The notes beneath the pieces are model-generated. The model ran no database searches. It saw nothing but the letters and a program-made list of their open reading frames with translations, and was not told the DNA's origin. Position numbers and translations under genes: made by a program. A DNA stretch of 64,000 bases from Parerythrobacter lutipelagi. Lineage in GTDB: Bacteria > Pseudomonadota > Alphaproteobacteria > Sphingomonadales > Sphingomonadaceae. This document shows, piece after piece, positions 1-8,450 of the stretch; within the stretch, counting starts at the first letter, position 1, and every line of letters begins with the position of its first letter. The stretch lies in assembly GCF_005434975.1 (NCBI RefSeq), contig NZ_SKCJ01000001.1:1126001-1190000 (forward strand), written 5' to 3'.

Positions 1-1046
1 TTGCGATAGAGCGGGCGGTAGCGCGACGAGCGCACCGGCGACTTGTCCAGCCACGGCAGGAAGAACCACAGCAGGATCGACGCGAACATCGCGAGCACGC
101 CCCACAGCTTGGCCGGCAGGATGAAGTCGAAGGTGAAGGCGCGCAGGATCGCGTAGAACGGGTAGAAATACCATTCGGGGACGATCAGCGCCGGTGTCGA
201 AAGCGGGTTCGCTTCGATGTAATTGTCCGGGTGGCCGAGTGCATTCGGCATGAAGAACACGAACAGGCAGTAAAGGATCAGGAACACGCCCAGTCCGAAG
301 CCGTCCTTCGCCGTATAGTACGGATGGAACGGCAGCGTGTCGCTTTCCTTCTTGACCTCGATACCGGTCGGATTGGTCGAACCCGGAATGTGCAGCGCCC
401 AGATGTGCAGGATCACAACACCCGCAATGACGAACGGCAGCAGGAAGTGGAGCGAGAAGAAACGGTTGAGCGCAGCGTTGTCCGGCGCATAGCCGCCGAG
501 CAACCAGATCTGCAGCGGTTCACCGACCAGCGGGATCGCACCGAACAGGCCGGTGATGACCTTGGCGCCCCAGAAGCTCATCTGGCCCCATGGCAGGACA
601 TAGCCCATGAAAGCGGTCGCCATGCACAGCAGGAAGATCACCACGCCGAGCAACCAGATCATCTCGCGCGGGGCCTTGTAGGACCCGTAATAGAAGCCGC
701 GGAAGATGTGCATGTAGAGCACGAGGAAGAAGAAGCTTGCCCCGTTGGCGTGCATGTATCGCAGCAACCAGCCCCAGTTGACGTCGCGCATGATGTGCTC
801 GGTCGAGCTGAATGCGACCAGCGCATTCGGCGCGTAATGCATCGCGAGGATGACCCCGGTGATGATCTGCAACACCAGGCAGAACCCGGCGAGAACGCCG
901 AAGTTGTACATGTAGTTGAGGTTGCGCGGAACCGGATACCCGGCACCGACGGCGTTGTAGACGAGGCGCGGCAAAGGCAGCTTCTCGTCGACCCACTTCA
1001 TCAGGGGGTTCTGCGGTTCGTACTGGCTGGCCCAGGGAAAGCTCAT
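1..1046 (-). CDS. petB: Cytochrome b subunit of the bc1 complex (C-terminus beyond the window)
   Basis: Reading leftward from the ATG at 1046, the frame stays open to base 1, so the C-terminus lies outside the window. The translation begins [20 protein letters not shown] and is clearly cytochrome b. It has several membrane spans, the heme-ligand helices around [14 protein letters not shown] and the [16 protein letters not shown] stretch, and the [13 protein letters not shown] signature of the quinol-oxidation (Qo) site. It passes electrons from ubiquinol to cytochrome c1 together with the Rieske protein. It starts 12 bases after the Rieske gene ends, which is the usual petA-petB order. Cytochrome c1 would be expected further left, outside the window. 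Confidence 0.97.
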   Translation of the reverse strand, partial: MSFPWASQYEPQNPLMKWVDEKLPLPRLVYNAVGAGYPVPRNLNYMYNFGVLAGFCLVLQIITGVILAMHYAPNALVAFSSTEHIMRDVNWGWLLRYMHANGASFFFLVLYMHIFRGFYYGSYKAPREMIWLLGVVIFLLCMATAFMGYVLPWGQMSFWGAKVITGLFGAIPLVGEPLQIWLLGGYAPDNAALNRFFSLHFLLPFVIAGVVILHIWALHIPGSTNPTGIEVKKESDTLPFHPYYTAKDGFGLGVFLILYCLFVFFMPNALGHPDNYIEANPLSTPALIVPEWYFYPFYAILRAFTFDFILPAKLWGVLAMFASILLWFFLPWLDKSPVRSSRYRPLYR

Positions 1047-1057
1047 AATCGTTTCTC

Positions 1058-1642
1058 TTAGCTCTGACCGACGACAATCACGGTGTCGGAAGTGAATTCA
1101 TAGTCCGGAATCTCGAGGTTCGTCGGTGCCGGGCCCTTGCGGATGCGGGCGGCAGTGTCGAACACCGAGCCGTGGCACGGGCAGAAATAGCCGCCGAACT
1201 CACCGCGTGTCTCGCCGTCTGCCGCGCCGAGCGGCACACAGCCGAGGTGGGTGCAAACGCCCATAGTGACCAGAATGTCTTCGTGGCCCTCTTTGGTCCG
1301 CTCTGCCAGCGTCTGCGGATCACGCAATGACGCGACAGGGACGTCGTTTGCCTCTTTGATTTCCTGCGGCGTAAGGCGGCGCACGAACAGTGGCTGCTTG
1401 CGGAATACCGCCTTGATTGCCTGACCCTGCTCGATGGCCGAGATATCGACTTCAGTCGTGCTTTCAGCGAGCACGTCAGCCGATGGTGCCATCTGGCTGA
1501 CGAACGGATAAATTACCGCAAGGCCGCCGATGCCGGCTGCGCTCACAGCAGCGACGTTAATGAAATCGCGGCGACGAACACCGTCGTCGCTTGCATCTTG
1601 TACCACCGTGTCCGGTGTCGCCGTGCCAGTCGTTTCAGCCAT
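1058..1642 (-). CDS. petA: Ubiquinol-cytochrome c reductase iron-sulfur (Rieske) subunit
   Basis: This 194-residue protein is the Rieske [2Fe-2S] subunit of the bc1 complex. The cluster ligands are visible as CTHLGC (about residue 130) and CPCHGS (about residue 154), the normal spacing for the family. The N-terminus has the twin-arginine-like RRRDF followed by a hydrophobic segment that ends near YPFVSQM, as expected for a Tat-exported, membrane-anchored Rieske protein. It is first in a minus-strand operon with cytochrome b immediately downstream. The 210 bases upstream (1643-1852) hold no gene and probably contain the operon promoter. Length and motifs are standard. Confidence 0.97.
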   Translation of the reverse strand: MAETTGTATPDTVVQDASDDGVRRRDFINVAAVSAAGIGGLAVIYPFVSQMAPSADVLAESTTEVDISAIEQGQAIKAVFRKQPLFVRRLTPQEIKEANDVPVASLRDPQTLAERTKEGHEDILVTMGVCTHLGCVPLGAADGETRGEFGGYFCPCHGSVFDTAARIRKGPAPTNLEIPDYEFTSDTVIVVGQS

Positions 1643-1805
1643 CGATCCTGCCTAGCCTTGCAGCAAATCCGCGCGGATGCGCGGGAAGGTTCCAGTTGTC
1701 CGGTTCCGGTCAGCCAGTGTGGAAGTTTGGTCCCCGAATGGGAACGCCCCTGTCTCGGCCTATCCGGTGCCGGTTTGGGCGCGCTGATAGACGGGAATGC
1801 GCCAT

Positions 1806-1827
1806 GTGCCAACTGCCTTTTTGGCAC
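1806..1827. terminator. Weak hairpin between petA and pgeF
   Basis: GTGCCAA at 1806-1812 pairs perfectly with TTGGCAC at 1821-1827 across an 8-base loop. It lies 26-47 bases beyond the stop codon of pgeF and upstream of petA. There is no U-run after the stem on the minus strand, so a factor-independent terminator for pgeF is only a guess. The rest of 1643-1852 shows nothing I can name. Confidence 0.3.
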
Positions 1828-1852
1828 GACTTGTTCGCTGAAGCGCAACCTT

Positions 1853-2638
1853 TCAGCTGGCCAGCGGACCCGCGAGCCCGATGACGCTGAGCTGACGACC
1901 GTAATTCGCCTCGCCGCGATGGGTCGCCCGGCGATAGGAATAATAGCGGAACGATCCATCGTCCGCGCGCGTCGCACTATAGGTATCGTCAGCGACACTT
2001 TCCGGCTGCGACACTCCGGATTGACGCAGAAGTTTACCGACATATCCCGCCAGATCGAACTGCCAGTGACCTTCGCGACCGGATTCGAAGAAGCCGGCAT
2101 CATCGGCCATCGAGAAATTCTTCCGGAAATCTTCGCCGACTTCATAACTTGCCTGCGCGATGCACGGACCGATGGCAGCAGCAATTCGCGATCGGTCGGC
2201 GCCAATCGATGTCATCGCGTCAACCGTCGCTTCGATTACCCCTTCGTGCGCCCCGCGCCATCCGGCGTGTGCGGCGGCGACAACCCCCGCTGCCCGGTCA
2301 GCCAGCAGCACCGGCGCGCAATCTGCCGTTACGATACCCAGCAGCAGGCCCGGGCGGTCGGTCACCACCGCGTCGACCTGCGGCCGGTTCTCCCATGCCC
2401 AGGTTTCGGTCACGATTGCCGCCTTCGCCGAATGCACCTGATAAGGCGTGACGAGGCGGGCTCCGGGCAAGACCGTCTCGCTCACGATCCGGCGGTTCGC
2501 ACGCACATCCGCATCGTCGTCGCCCGCACCGAACCCGCATTGCAGGCCGGCAACCTCGCCCTGTGACACGCCGCCCGATCTGGTCATGAACCCGTGCGGG
2601 ATACCCCGCAGGGCTTCGGCGACAACCGCTTCAGCCAA
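1853..2638 (-). CDS. pgeF: PgeF/YfiH-family protein (laccase-domain purine nucleoside phosphorylase family)
   Basis: This 261-residue protein belongs to the YfiH/PgeF (DUF152, polyphenol oxidase/laccase-domain) family. Members have been described as peptidoglycan-editing factors and as purine-nucleoside-active enzymes. The metal-site residues are present: His in the PYQVHSAK region, Cys in TADCAPVLLAD and His in AAHAGWRGA. Length is normal. The ATG at 2638 overlaps the last 8 bases of the aminopeptidase N gene, so the two genes are probably cotranscribed and translationally coupled. Family assignment is firm. The physiological role in this organism cannot be read from the sequence. Confidence 0.92.
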   Translation of the reverse strand: MAEAVVAEALRGIPHGFMTRSGGVSQGEVAGLQCGFGAGDDDADVRANRRIVSETVLPGARLVTPYQVHSAKAAIVTETWAWENRPQVDAVVTDRPGLLLGIVTADCAPVLLADRAAGVVAAAHAGWRGAHEGVIEATVDAMTSIGADRSRIAAAIGPCIAQASYEVGEDFRKNFSMADDAGFFESGREGHWQFDLAGYVGKLLRQSGVSQPESVADDTYSATRADDGSFRYYSYRRATHRGEANYGRQLSVIGLAGPLAS

Positions 2639-5282
2639 GGGAGCGGGTCACTTGCTCAAAGGTATCGCGCGACAGATTGTCTGCCGCCGCAATCCGCTCG
2701 AGCTCCTGCCGCATCAGCGCCGCACGGACCGGTTCGATCCGCCGCCAGCGCCCGAGCGCCGGAACGAAACGCGCCGCAGTCTGCGCATTGATCGGGTCGA
2801 GTGCGAGAATAACGTCCGCAATCATCCGGTAGCCTTCGCCGCTTTCCAGATGGAAGCCATGCGGATTGCCGGCAAAGGCCATATAGAGCGAACGCACCCG
2901 GTTGGGGTTGCGCATGGTGAAGTCGGGATGTTCGGCAAGTGCCTTCACATGCTCGATGGCGTTGGGGTGGAGCGAGATCGCCTGCAGGGTAAACCACTTG
3001 TCGATGACCAGATCGTTGCCCTTGTAGCGGCGATAGAAGTCGATCAGCTTGTCGGTCCGCGCAGCGGTACCGAGCCCGGCAAGCACCATTAGCGCACCCT
3101 GCCGGTCAGTCATATTGTCCGCCCCGGCATACTGGTGCGCGGCAAGCTGCGAAGCCTTCTCGGGATCGCTCGCGGCGGCGTAGACCAGCACCTGCGTCTT
3201 GACCTTGCGCGCACCGCGTGCGCCCTCTCCGGCGTAGGGCACTTGCTCGACACGCTCGTACAGCGCGTGAAATTCATCACGCAATTGCATCCCGAGCCAT
3301 GCCTTGAGCCCTTCGCGCTCGGTGTGGAGGCGCCCCGGGTCGGCGACCAGCATCTGTTCCATCAGATAGGTCTGACTGGGCAGCATCATCAATTCACCGC
3401 GCATCAGATCATCGATGCTTTCGTCGGTCAGAATGGCCCCGAGCGCCTGTCCGATGGCCTTGCGTCCTGCATCGCGCGCGGCATCGTCCAGCCCATCACC
3501 CGCGGCGGCGACGATATGCGACACGACCAGTTCCTGCATCGCCTCGTATCGCGCAAAACTGTCATCATCGCGGGCGGCAAGGAACACGAGGTCCTCGTGC
3601 CGGACGCTGCGTTCGATTGTCACCGGCGCGGAAAACCCGCGATTGATCGACAGGATCGGCGGTTTGTCGAAACCCTTGAAGTTAAACCCTTTTTGCACCT
3701 GATCCAGAATGAGCAATTGTTCGCCGCCGTGCTCGCCCGTGTCCCTGTCGAACAAGGCGATCTTGAGCGGGATCGGCATGGGCTTCTTGTCCGGCTGCCC
3801 GGGCGTTTCAGGCACAGCCTGCGTGAGTGTCAGCAAGGTCGTGTCGCCCGAATGCAGCAGCGAAGCTTCGACCTTGGGCGTCCCGGCCTGCGAATACCAC
3901 AAGCGGAATTGCGCAAGGTCCAGCCCCGCACCCTCTTCCATTGCCGAGATGAAATCTTCGCAGGTCGCCGCTTCGCCGTCGTGGCGGTCGAAATAGAGAT
4001 CGGTCCCGGCGCGGAATCTCTCCGGCCCGGCCATGGTCCGCATCATGCGGATCACTTCGGCCCCTTTGTTGTAGACGGTGGCGGTGTAGAAATTGGATAT
4101 TTCGCGGAAGCTGTCGGGCCGGATCGGATGGGCCAGCGGGCCGCTGTCTTCGGGGAACTGGGCCGAGCGCAGGATGCGCACATCCTCGATCCGCTTCACT
4201 GCCTCACCCTGCATGTCCTGGCTGAACAGCTGGTCGCGCAGCACGGTGAAACCTTCCTTCAGGCTCAGCTGGAACCAGTCGCGACAGGTGATCCGATTGC
4301 CCGACCAGTTGTGGAAATATTCATGCGCGATCACGCCTTCGATCGCGTCGAAATCGGCGTCGGTCGCAGTGTCGGGATCGGCCAGTACGTATTTCGTGTT
4401 GAAGACGTTGAGCCCCTTGTTCTCCATCGCCCCCATGTTGAAATCGCTCACTGCGACGATGTTGAACAGGTCGAGGTCATATTCGCGGCCGAACACGTCC
4501 TCGTCCCATTTCATGCTTTTCCTGAGCGATTCGAGCGCATGGTCGGTGCGCGCCAGATCGTCACCGCGCACCCAGACGTTGAGCTCGACCTCGCGGCCAG
4601 ACATGGTGGTGAAAGTATCGCTGTTGGCAACCAGATCCCCTGCGACCAGCGCGAACAGATAGCTCGGTTTGGGCCAGGGATCGTGCCACTCTGCCCAATG
4701 CGTGCCGTCTGCACCTTCTCCTTGAGCCACCTTGTTGCCGTTGCACAGCAGGATCGGGAATTGCGACTTCGGCCCGCTCATTCGCACCGTATAGGTGCTC
4801 AGCACATCGGGCCGATCCGGGAAGAACGTAATGCGGCGGAAGCCCTCCGCCTCGCACTGAGTGCACAGCATGCCGTTGGAGGCATAAAGACCCATCAGCT
4901 GCGAATTGGCCGACGGGTCGATCTGCGTGACGATTTCCAGTTGGTGCGCATCGCCCGGCAGTTTTACGATCAGATCGTCGCCCACCATCGTCCAGTCGTC
5001 GACCGGCTCACCATCGCGGGCCACCGAAACGGGCTTGAGACCGTCACCGTTGAGGCGGATATCCTCTGCCCGATCGGCATCCGGATTGCGCTCGACACTG
5101 AGCTTCGCGGCAATTCGCGTCGATTCGAGGCCGAGCGTGAAATCGATCGCGGTTTGCGGCACCAGCCACGCGAACGGCTGGTAATCCTCGCGCCGGATCA
5201 GCGGCGGTCGCTTCGGTTCAGGCGGCGCATCGGCCAGCTGGATGTTTTCGTTCGGGACGGCGGGGTTGCGGGCTATATCCAT
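2631..5282 (-). CDS. pepN: Aminopeptidase N (M1 zinc metallopeptidase)
   Basis: This protein of about 883 residues removes N-terminal amino acids from peptides in the cytoplasm. The M1 signatures are intact: the substrate-recognition motif GAMEN in FNMGAMENKGLN, and the zinc site HEYFHNWSGNR (HExxH, near residue 320) with the third ligand Glu in SLKEGFTVLRD. Length and layout match the gammaproteobacterial-type PepN. I use the ATG at 5282 (MDIARNPAVP). An in-frame TTG at 5318 would add 12 residues, but neither start has a strong Shine-Dalgarno. It is divergent from the epimerase gene, which starts at 5335, so both promoters must fit in a very short gap. Confidence 0.95.
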   Translation of the reverse strand: MDIARNPAVPNENIQLADAPPEPKRPPLIRREDYQPFAWLVPQTAIDFTLGLESTRIAAKLSVERNPDADRAEDIRLNGDGLKPVSVARDGEPVDDWTMVGDDLIVKLPGDAHQLEIVTQIDPSANSQLMGLYASNGMLCTQCEAEGFRRITFFPDRPDVLSTYTVRMSGPKSQFPILLCNGNKVAQGEGADGTHWAEWHDPWPKPSYLFALVAGDLVANSDTFTTMSGREVELNVWVRGDDLARTDHALESLRKSMKWDEDVFGREYDLDLFNIVAVSDFNMGAMENKGLNVFNTKYVLADPDTATDADFDAIEGVIAHEYFHNWSGNRITCRDWFQLSLKEGFTVLRDQLFSQDMQGEAVKRIEDVRILRSAQFPEDSGPLAHPIRPDSFREISNFYTATVYNKGAEVIRMMRTMAGPERFRAGTDLYFDRHDGEAATCEDFISAMEEGAGLDLAQFRLWYSQAGTPKVEASLLHSGDTTLLTLTQAVPETPGQPDKKPMPIPLKIALFDRDTGEHGGEQLLILDQVQKGFNFKGFDKPPILSINRGFSAPVTIERSVRHEDLVFLAARDDDSFARYEAMQELVVSHIVAAAGDGLDDAARDAGRKAIGQALGAILTDESIDDLMRGELMMLPSQTYLMEQMLVADPGRLHTEREGLKAWLGMQLRDEFHALYERVEQVPYAGEGARGARKVKTQVLVYAAASDPEKASQLAAHQYAGADNMTDRQGALMVLAGLGTAARTDKLIDFYRRYKGNDLVIDKWFTLQAISLHPNAIEHVKALAEHPDFTMRNPNRVRSLYMAFAGNPHGFHLESGEGYRMIADVILALDPINAQTAARFVPALGRWRRIEPVRAALMRQELERIAAADNLSRDTFEQVTRSLG

Positions 5283-5334
5283 GGGCTGCGCGTTACTCTC
5301 TTTCCTGATGCTCTCCAACCGCTACAACGCAGCA

Positions 5335-6132
5335 ATGGCAAGGATGTTCATTTTCGGATTGGGATACACCGCCAGCCGCATCGCCGAAGCGCTGCGAAAG
5401 CGGTCGTGGCACGTCGATGCAACAGGCAGCGCGGGCAATGTCGATTTCGCTGATCCGGACGCGGTAATGGCGGCGCTGTCCGAGGCGACCCACGTCCTGT
5501 CGTCCGTACCGCCCGCCGACAACAGCGATCCCGTGCTGGACCGATATGGCGATGCGTTGACTCACAGCTGGCTCGGCTACCTCTCCTCGACCGGCGTTTA
5601 CGGCGATACGGGCGGGGCGTGGGTCGATGAAAGCGCCCCGACCGGCACCGGACGCCGCACAGCGCGCGCGGCATGCGACGATCGCTGGGTGGAATGCGGC
5701 GCGCGCGTCTTCCGTCTGCCGGGCATCTATGGACCGGACCGCTCGGCCCTGGACCGCGTGCGCGATGGAAAAGCGAACCGGATCGACCTGCCGGGGCAAG
5801 TGTTCAGCCGCGTGCATGTTGACGATATCGTGTCCGGCGTACTGGCCGCCATCGACACCGTCGCGGCGGCAGGGGCGTACAATCTTGGTGATGATTTGCC
5901 CGCCAGCAGCAATGCCGTAACGGAAGAAGCGTGCCGCTTGCTGGGCGTTGAACCGCCGCCATTGCAGACAATGGACGAAGCGGACCTGTCACCCATGGCG
6001 CGGGGATTCTACGCGGAGAATCGCCGCGTCGCGAAGGGCAAGGCGAAACGCGTGCTTGGCTGGGTGCCGCGCTATCCGACCTATCGCGAAGGGCTGCGTG
6101 CGATTGTGGCAGACTTCAAGGTTCAGGCGTAG
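5335..6132 (+). CDS. SDR-family NAD(P)-dependent epimerase/oxidoreductase (YeeZ-like)
   Basis: This protein of about 265 residues has an N-terminal dinucleotide-binding signature, FIFGLGYTASRIAEAL (GxGxxxS/G type). Further motifs typical of extended atypical SDRs follow: YLSSTGVYGDTGGAWVDE and FRLPGIYGPDRSALD. Bacterial YeeZ-like proteins of this size are annotated as NAD-dependent epimerases, but their substrates are generally unknown. I chose the ATG at 5335 because it aligns the nucleotide-binding loop with the N-terminus; the frame is open further upstream into the pepN start region. Its 3' end overlaps the convergent transporter gene by 17 bases. Confidence 0.85.
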   Translation: MARMFIFGLGYTASRIAEALRKRSWHVDATGSAGNVDFADPDAVMAALSEATHVLSSVPPADNSDPVLDRYGDALTHSWLGYLSSTGVYGDTGGAWVDESAPTGTGRRTARAACDDRWVECGARVFRLPGIYGPDRSALDRVRDGKANRIDLPGQVFSRVHVDDIVSGVLAAIDTVAAAGAYNLGDDLPASSNAVTEEACRLLGVEPPPLQTMDEADLSPMARGFYAENRRVAKGKAKRVLGWVPRYPTYREGLRAIVADFKVQA

Positions 6133-7069
6133 CGCGCCGCGGCGGAGCAGAACGACCGCGCATCGCCACCAGCAGCCCGGCCATTGCCAGCACTGCACCC
6201 GCGACGGAAAGCGGCCCCCATGCGAACCCTTCGAACAGGGTCGAAAGCACCATGGCGACAACCGGCACCAGAACGCTGGAATAGGCCGCTGTTCCGGCGC
6301 CGACTTCGCGCACCAGCCGGTAATAGAGCGGGAAGGTGCAAACCGATCCGAGCAGGCCGAGATAAACGACCCCTGCGGCATATTCGGGACGCGGGTCGAA
6401 CACCGGCGGGCCGCTGGAAATCCACGCCATCGCGCAGTTCACGACCACGCCGAAGGCCATCGCCCAGGCGAGCAGCGTAAGAAAAGGCAGCTTCTTGGCG
6501 CCGTCCATCGCTTGCACGATATTGGCGCCCGACGCGGCGAGGATGCCGCCACAGGTCAGCACCACCCCGAGCAGCACATCCTCCAGCGTTGCGGGCGAGG
6601 CGCGGTATTCATGTGCGAAGAGCAAAGCGATGCCGAGCGCGGCGATACCGGTTCCGATCACGAATTCACGCCGGATCGGCTGACCAAGCAAGAGCTTCCC
6701 GAAAATCGCATTCGGAACCATCAGCAGAGCGAACATCACTGCCACGAGGCCGGACGTGATGAACAGCTCTGCGTTGTAGACGAAGGTGAAATTGAGCACG
6801 AACTGGAGCAGCCCGAGCAAGGCGACCCAACCCCAGCCCGATCGCGGAACGGTCAATGGCTCGCGCCGTATTGCGACCAGCGCGAACATGCCGAGAGCTG
6901 CGACGGCAAAACGGTAAGTGATCGACCATTGCGCGGGGACCGAGGAAAGCTGGTCGCGAATGACCAGCCATGTTCCGCCCCAGATCAGACTGACCAGCAG
7001 GAACGATCCGAAGTTTCTGGGTTCGAGCAGGCTGGCCGTTCCGGTTTGCCCGCTTTGCGCTGAGCTCAT
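6116..7069 (-). CDS. EamA-family (DMT superfamily) transporter
   Basis: This 317-residue inner-membrane protein has about ten hydrophobic segments in two similar halves. It opens with FLLVSLIWGGTWLVIRDQ, the characteristic EamA/RhaT start. The second half contains LGLLGSVCTFPLYYRLVREVGAGTAA, the typical internal-repeat signature. The family exports amino acids, metabolites or drugs; the substrate cannot be predicted here. Its ATG overlaps the stop of the threonine aldolase gene in an ATGA arrangement (7066-7069). The pair is therefore translationally coupled, which makes a small amino-acid-related substrate a reasonable but untested guess. Confidence 0.9.
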   Translation of the reverse strand: MSSAQSGQTGTASLLEPRNFGSFLLVSLIWGGTWLVIRDQLSSVPAQWSITYRFAVAALGMFALVAIRREPLTVPRSGWGWVALLGLLQFVLNFTFVYNAELFITSGLVAVMFALLMVPNAIFGKLLLGQPIRREFVIGTGIAALGIALLFAHEYRASPATLEDVLLGVVLTCGGILAASGANIVQAMDGAKKLPFLTLLAWAMAFGVVVNCAMAWISSGPPVFDPRPEYAAGVVYLGLLGSVCTFPLYYRLVREVGAGTAAYSSVLVPVVAMVLSTLFEGFAWGPLSVAGAVLAMAGLLVAMRGRSAPPRRATPEP

Positions 7070-8073
7070 AGCGATGCGACAGCTTTCGCCAGTTCGCTGG
7101 CTGCGGCAGGATCGCTGTTCCAGGCGGTAACGAAGCGCGCAGCGTCTGCGCCCCAGTCATAGAAACCGAAGCCCTGCGCCCGCAGCGCCTCTCTTTCTGC
7201 AATCGTGCAGCGCACGAACAATTCGTTGGCCTCCACCGGATGCATCAGCCGGTCGCCGCAAGAAGAGGCGATCTCCGCCGCTGCCGCATTCGCCGCGCGC
7301 GCATTCTCGAGCCACAGGTCACCTTCGAGCATCGCCAGCACCTGAGCCGCAAGATAGCGGCCTTTGCTTTGCAAGTGCCCGGCCCGTTTGCGGCGATACC
7401 GCGCGATATCGGCCAGTCGGGGGTCGAAGAACACAATCGCCTCCGCGCTCATTCCGCCGTTTTTGACGAAGCCGAAGCTCAGCGCCTGCGCCGGGCCAAC
7501 CGCTTCGGCGGGCGAGCAGCCGAGGAAGGCAACGGCATTGCCGAAGCGCGCACCGTCAACATGCAGTCCAAGCCCGCGAGCCTGCGCGAGATTGCCGATG
7601 GCCAGCAATTCTTCGGGCCGATAGCAGCGCCCGTATTCACTCGCCTGCGTGACGGAAATGGCATGCGGCTGGACCTGATGCACATCATCGCGAATCGGGT
7701 CGATTTCCGCGCAGATGGTATCTGGCGTCAGCTTCGCGCCCGCCCCGCCGGCCAGCATCAGCTTGGCGCCGTGGAGGTAAAACCCCGGCGCGCCCGCCTC
7801 GTCCATCTCGATATGCGCTTCGCGGTGACACACGACCCCGCCATGCGGATCGCACAGCGTGGCCAGCGCGAGGCAATTGGCCGCCGTGCCGGTTGCCACC
7901 CATAGCGCTGCACATTCCCGCCCGAACAATGCGCCAAAGCGCGCGTCCATTTCCTGCGACAGCGCATCGCCGTCATAGGGTGCGTCGGCTTCATCCACGG
8001 CGCGCATCGCTTCCCACAACTGCGGGTGGACGCTGGCGGCGTTGTCGGACAGGAATTGCTTGCTGCGGCTCAT
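7066..8073 (-). CDS. ltaE: Low-specificity L-threonine aldolase-type PLP enzyme
   Basis: This protein of about 335 residues belongs to the beta-eliminating lyase/threonine aldolase family of fold-type I PLP enzymes, which cleave threonine or allo-threonine to glycine and acetaldehyde. The PLP-lysine region is SFGFVKNGGMSAEA, and the preceding GLGLHVDGARFGNA contains the conserved Asp that contacts the pyridine nitrogen. The start is the ATG at 8073 (MSRSKQFLSDN); the open frame to 8358 is non-coding overlap with the divergent gene. Coupled by ATGA to the downstream transporter. Exact substrate stereochemistry is not determinable. Confidence 0.9.
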   Translation of the reverse strand: MSRSKQFLSDNAASVHPQLWEAMRAVDEADAPYDGDALSQEMDARFGALFGRECAALWVATGTAANCLALATLCDPHGGVVCHREAHIEMDEAGAPGFYLHGAKLMLAGGAGAKLTPDTICAEIDPIRDDVHQVQPHAISVTQASEYGRCYRPEELLAIGNLAQARGLGLHVDGARFGNAVAFLGCSPAEAVGPAQALSFGFVKNGGMSAEAIVFFDPRLADIARYRRKRAGHLQSKGRYLAAQVLAMLEGDLWLENARAANAAAAEIASSCGDRLMHPVEANELFVRCTIAEREALRAQGFGFYDWGADAARFVTAWNSDPAAASELAKAVASL

Positions 8074-8124
8074 CGCGGAACGCCCTGACGCAGCGCGGCG
8101 TTGAGCGCAAGAAGGAGAAATGCA

Positions 8125-8418
8125 TTGGCAGACGTCACAATCACCCACCACCCTCGCGGAGAGGGCGGTCGCTACCTCGCACAAGTCGCGGGCAGCGAGC
8201 ACACCGGACGGCTCGACTGGGAGCCGCGCGGCGAGAATGTCCGCGTGGCCACGCATACGGTCGTCCCGCAGGCGATTGGCGGGCAGGGTATCGCCGCGCA
8301 GCTGGTCGATGCGCTGATTGCCGACGCACGCGAGGAGGGCTTCCGGATCGTGCCGCAATGCTCCTATGTCGAAAAGAAGTTCGAGGAGAACCCCGGCTGG
8401 GCGGATCTGCGCGCCTGA
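8125..8418 (+). CDS. Small GNAT-like N-acetyltransferase (YjdJ/GTL3B type)
   Basis: This 97-residue protein resembles the short single-domain GCN5-related acetyltransferases (YjdJ family). It has the acetyl-CoA-binding pattern VVPQAIGGQGIAAQLVDALI followed by GFRIVPQCSYVEKKFEENPGW. I place the start at TTG 8125 (MADVTITHHP) because AGGAG at 8113-8117 sits 7 bases upstream. An ATG at 8120 is out of frame. It is divergent from the threonine aldolase gene (start 8073). The substrate is unknown; homologues are often annotated only as N-acetyltransferase. Confidence 0.85.
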   Translation: MADVTITHHPRGEGGRYLAQVAGSEHTGRLDWEPRGENVRVATHTVVPQAIGGQGIAAQLVDALIADAREEGFRIVPQCSYVEKKFEENPGWADLRA

Positions 8419-8450
8419 GCGGTCCAGTCTTGTCGGTCAGGCCAGATCGG

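Noticed and set aside
231-1061. A 276-residue plus-strand frame over cytochrome b
   Set aside because: The minus-strand frame is unmistakable cytochrome b. The plus-strand product is rich in His, Gln and Glu with no domain, a typical antisense shadow.
3135-5453. A 772-residue open frame on the plus strand across pepN
   Set aside because: It is antisense to a canonical M1 aminopeptidase with intact motifs, has no recognisable domain and reflects high-G+C codon bias in the complementary strand.
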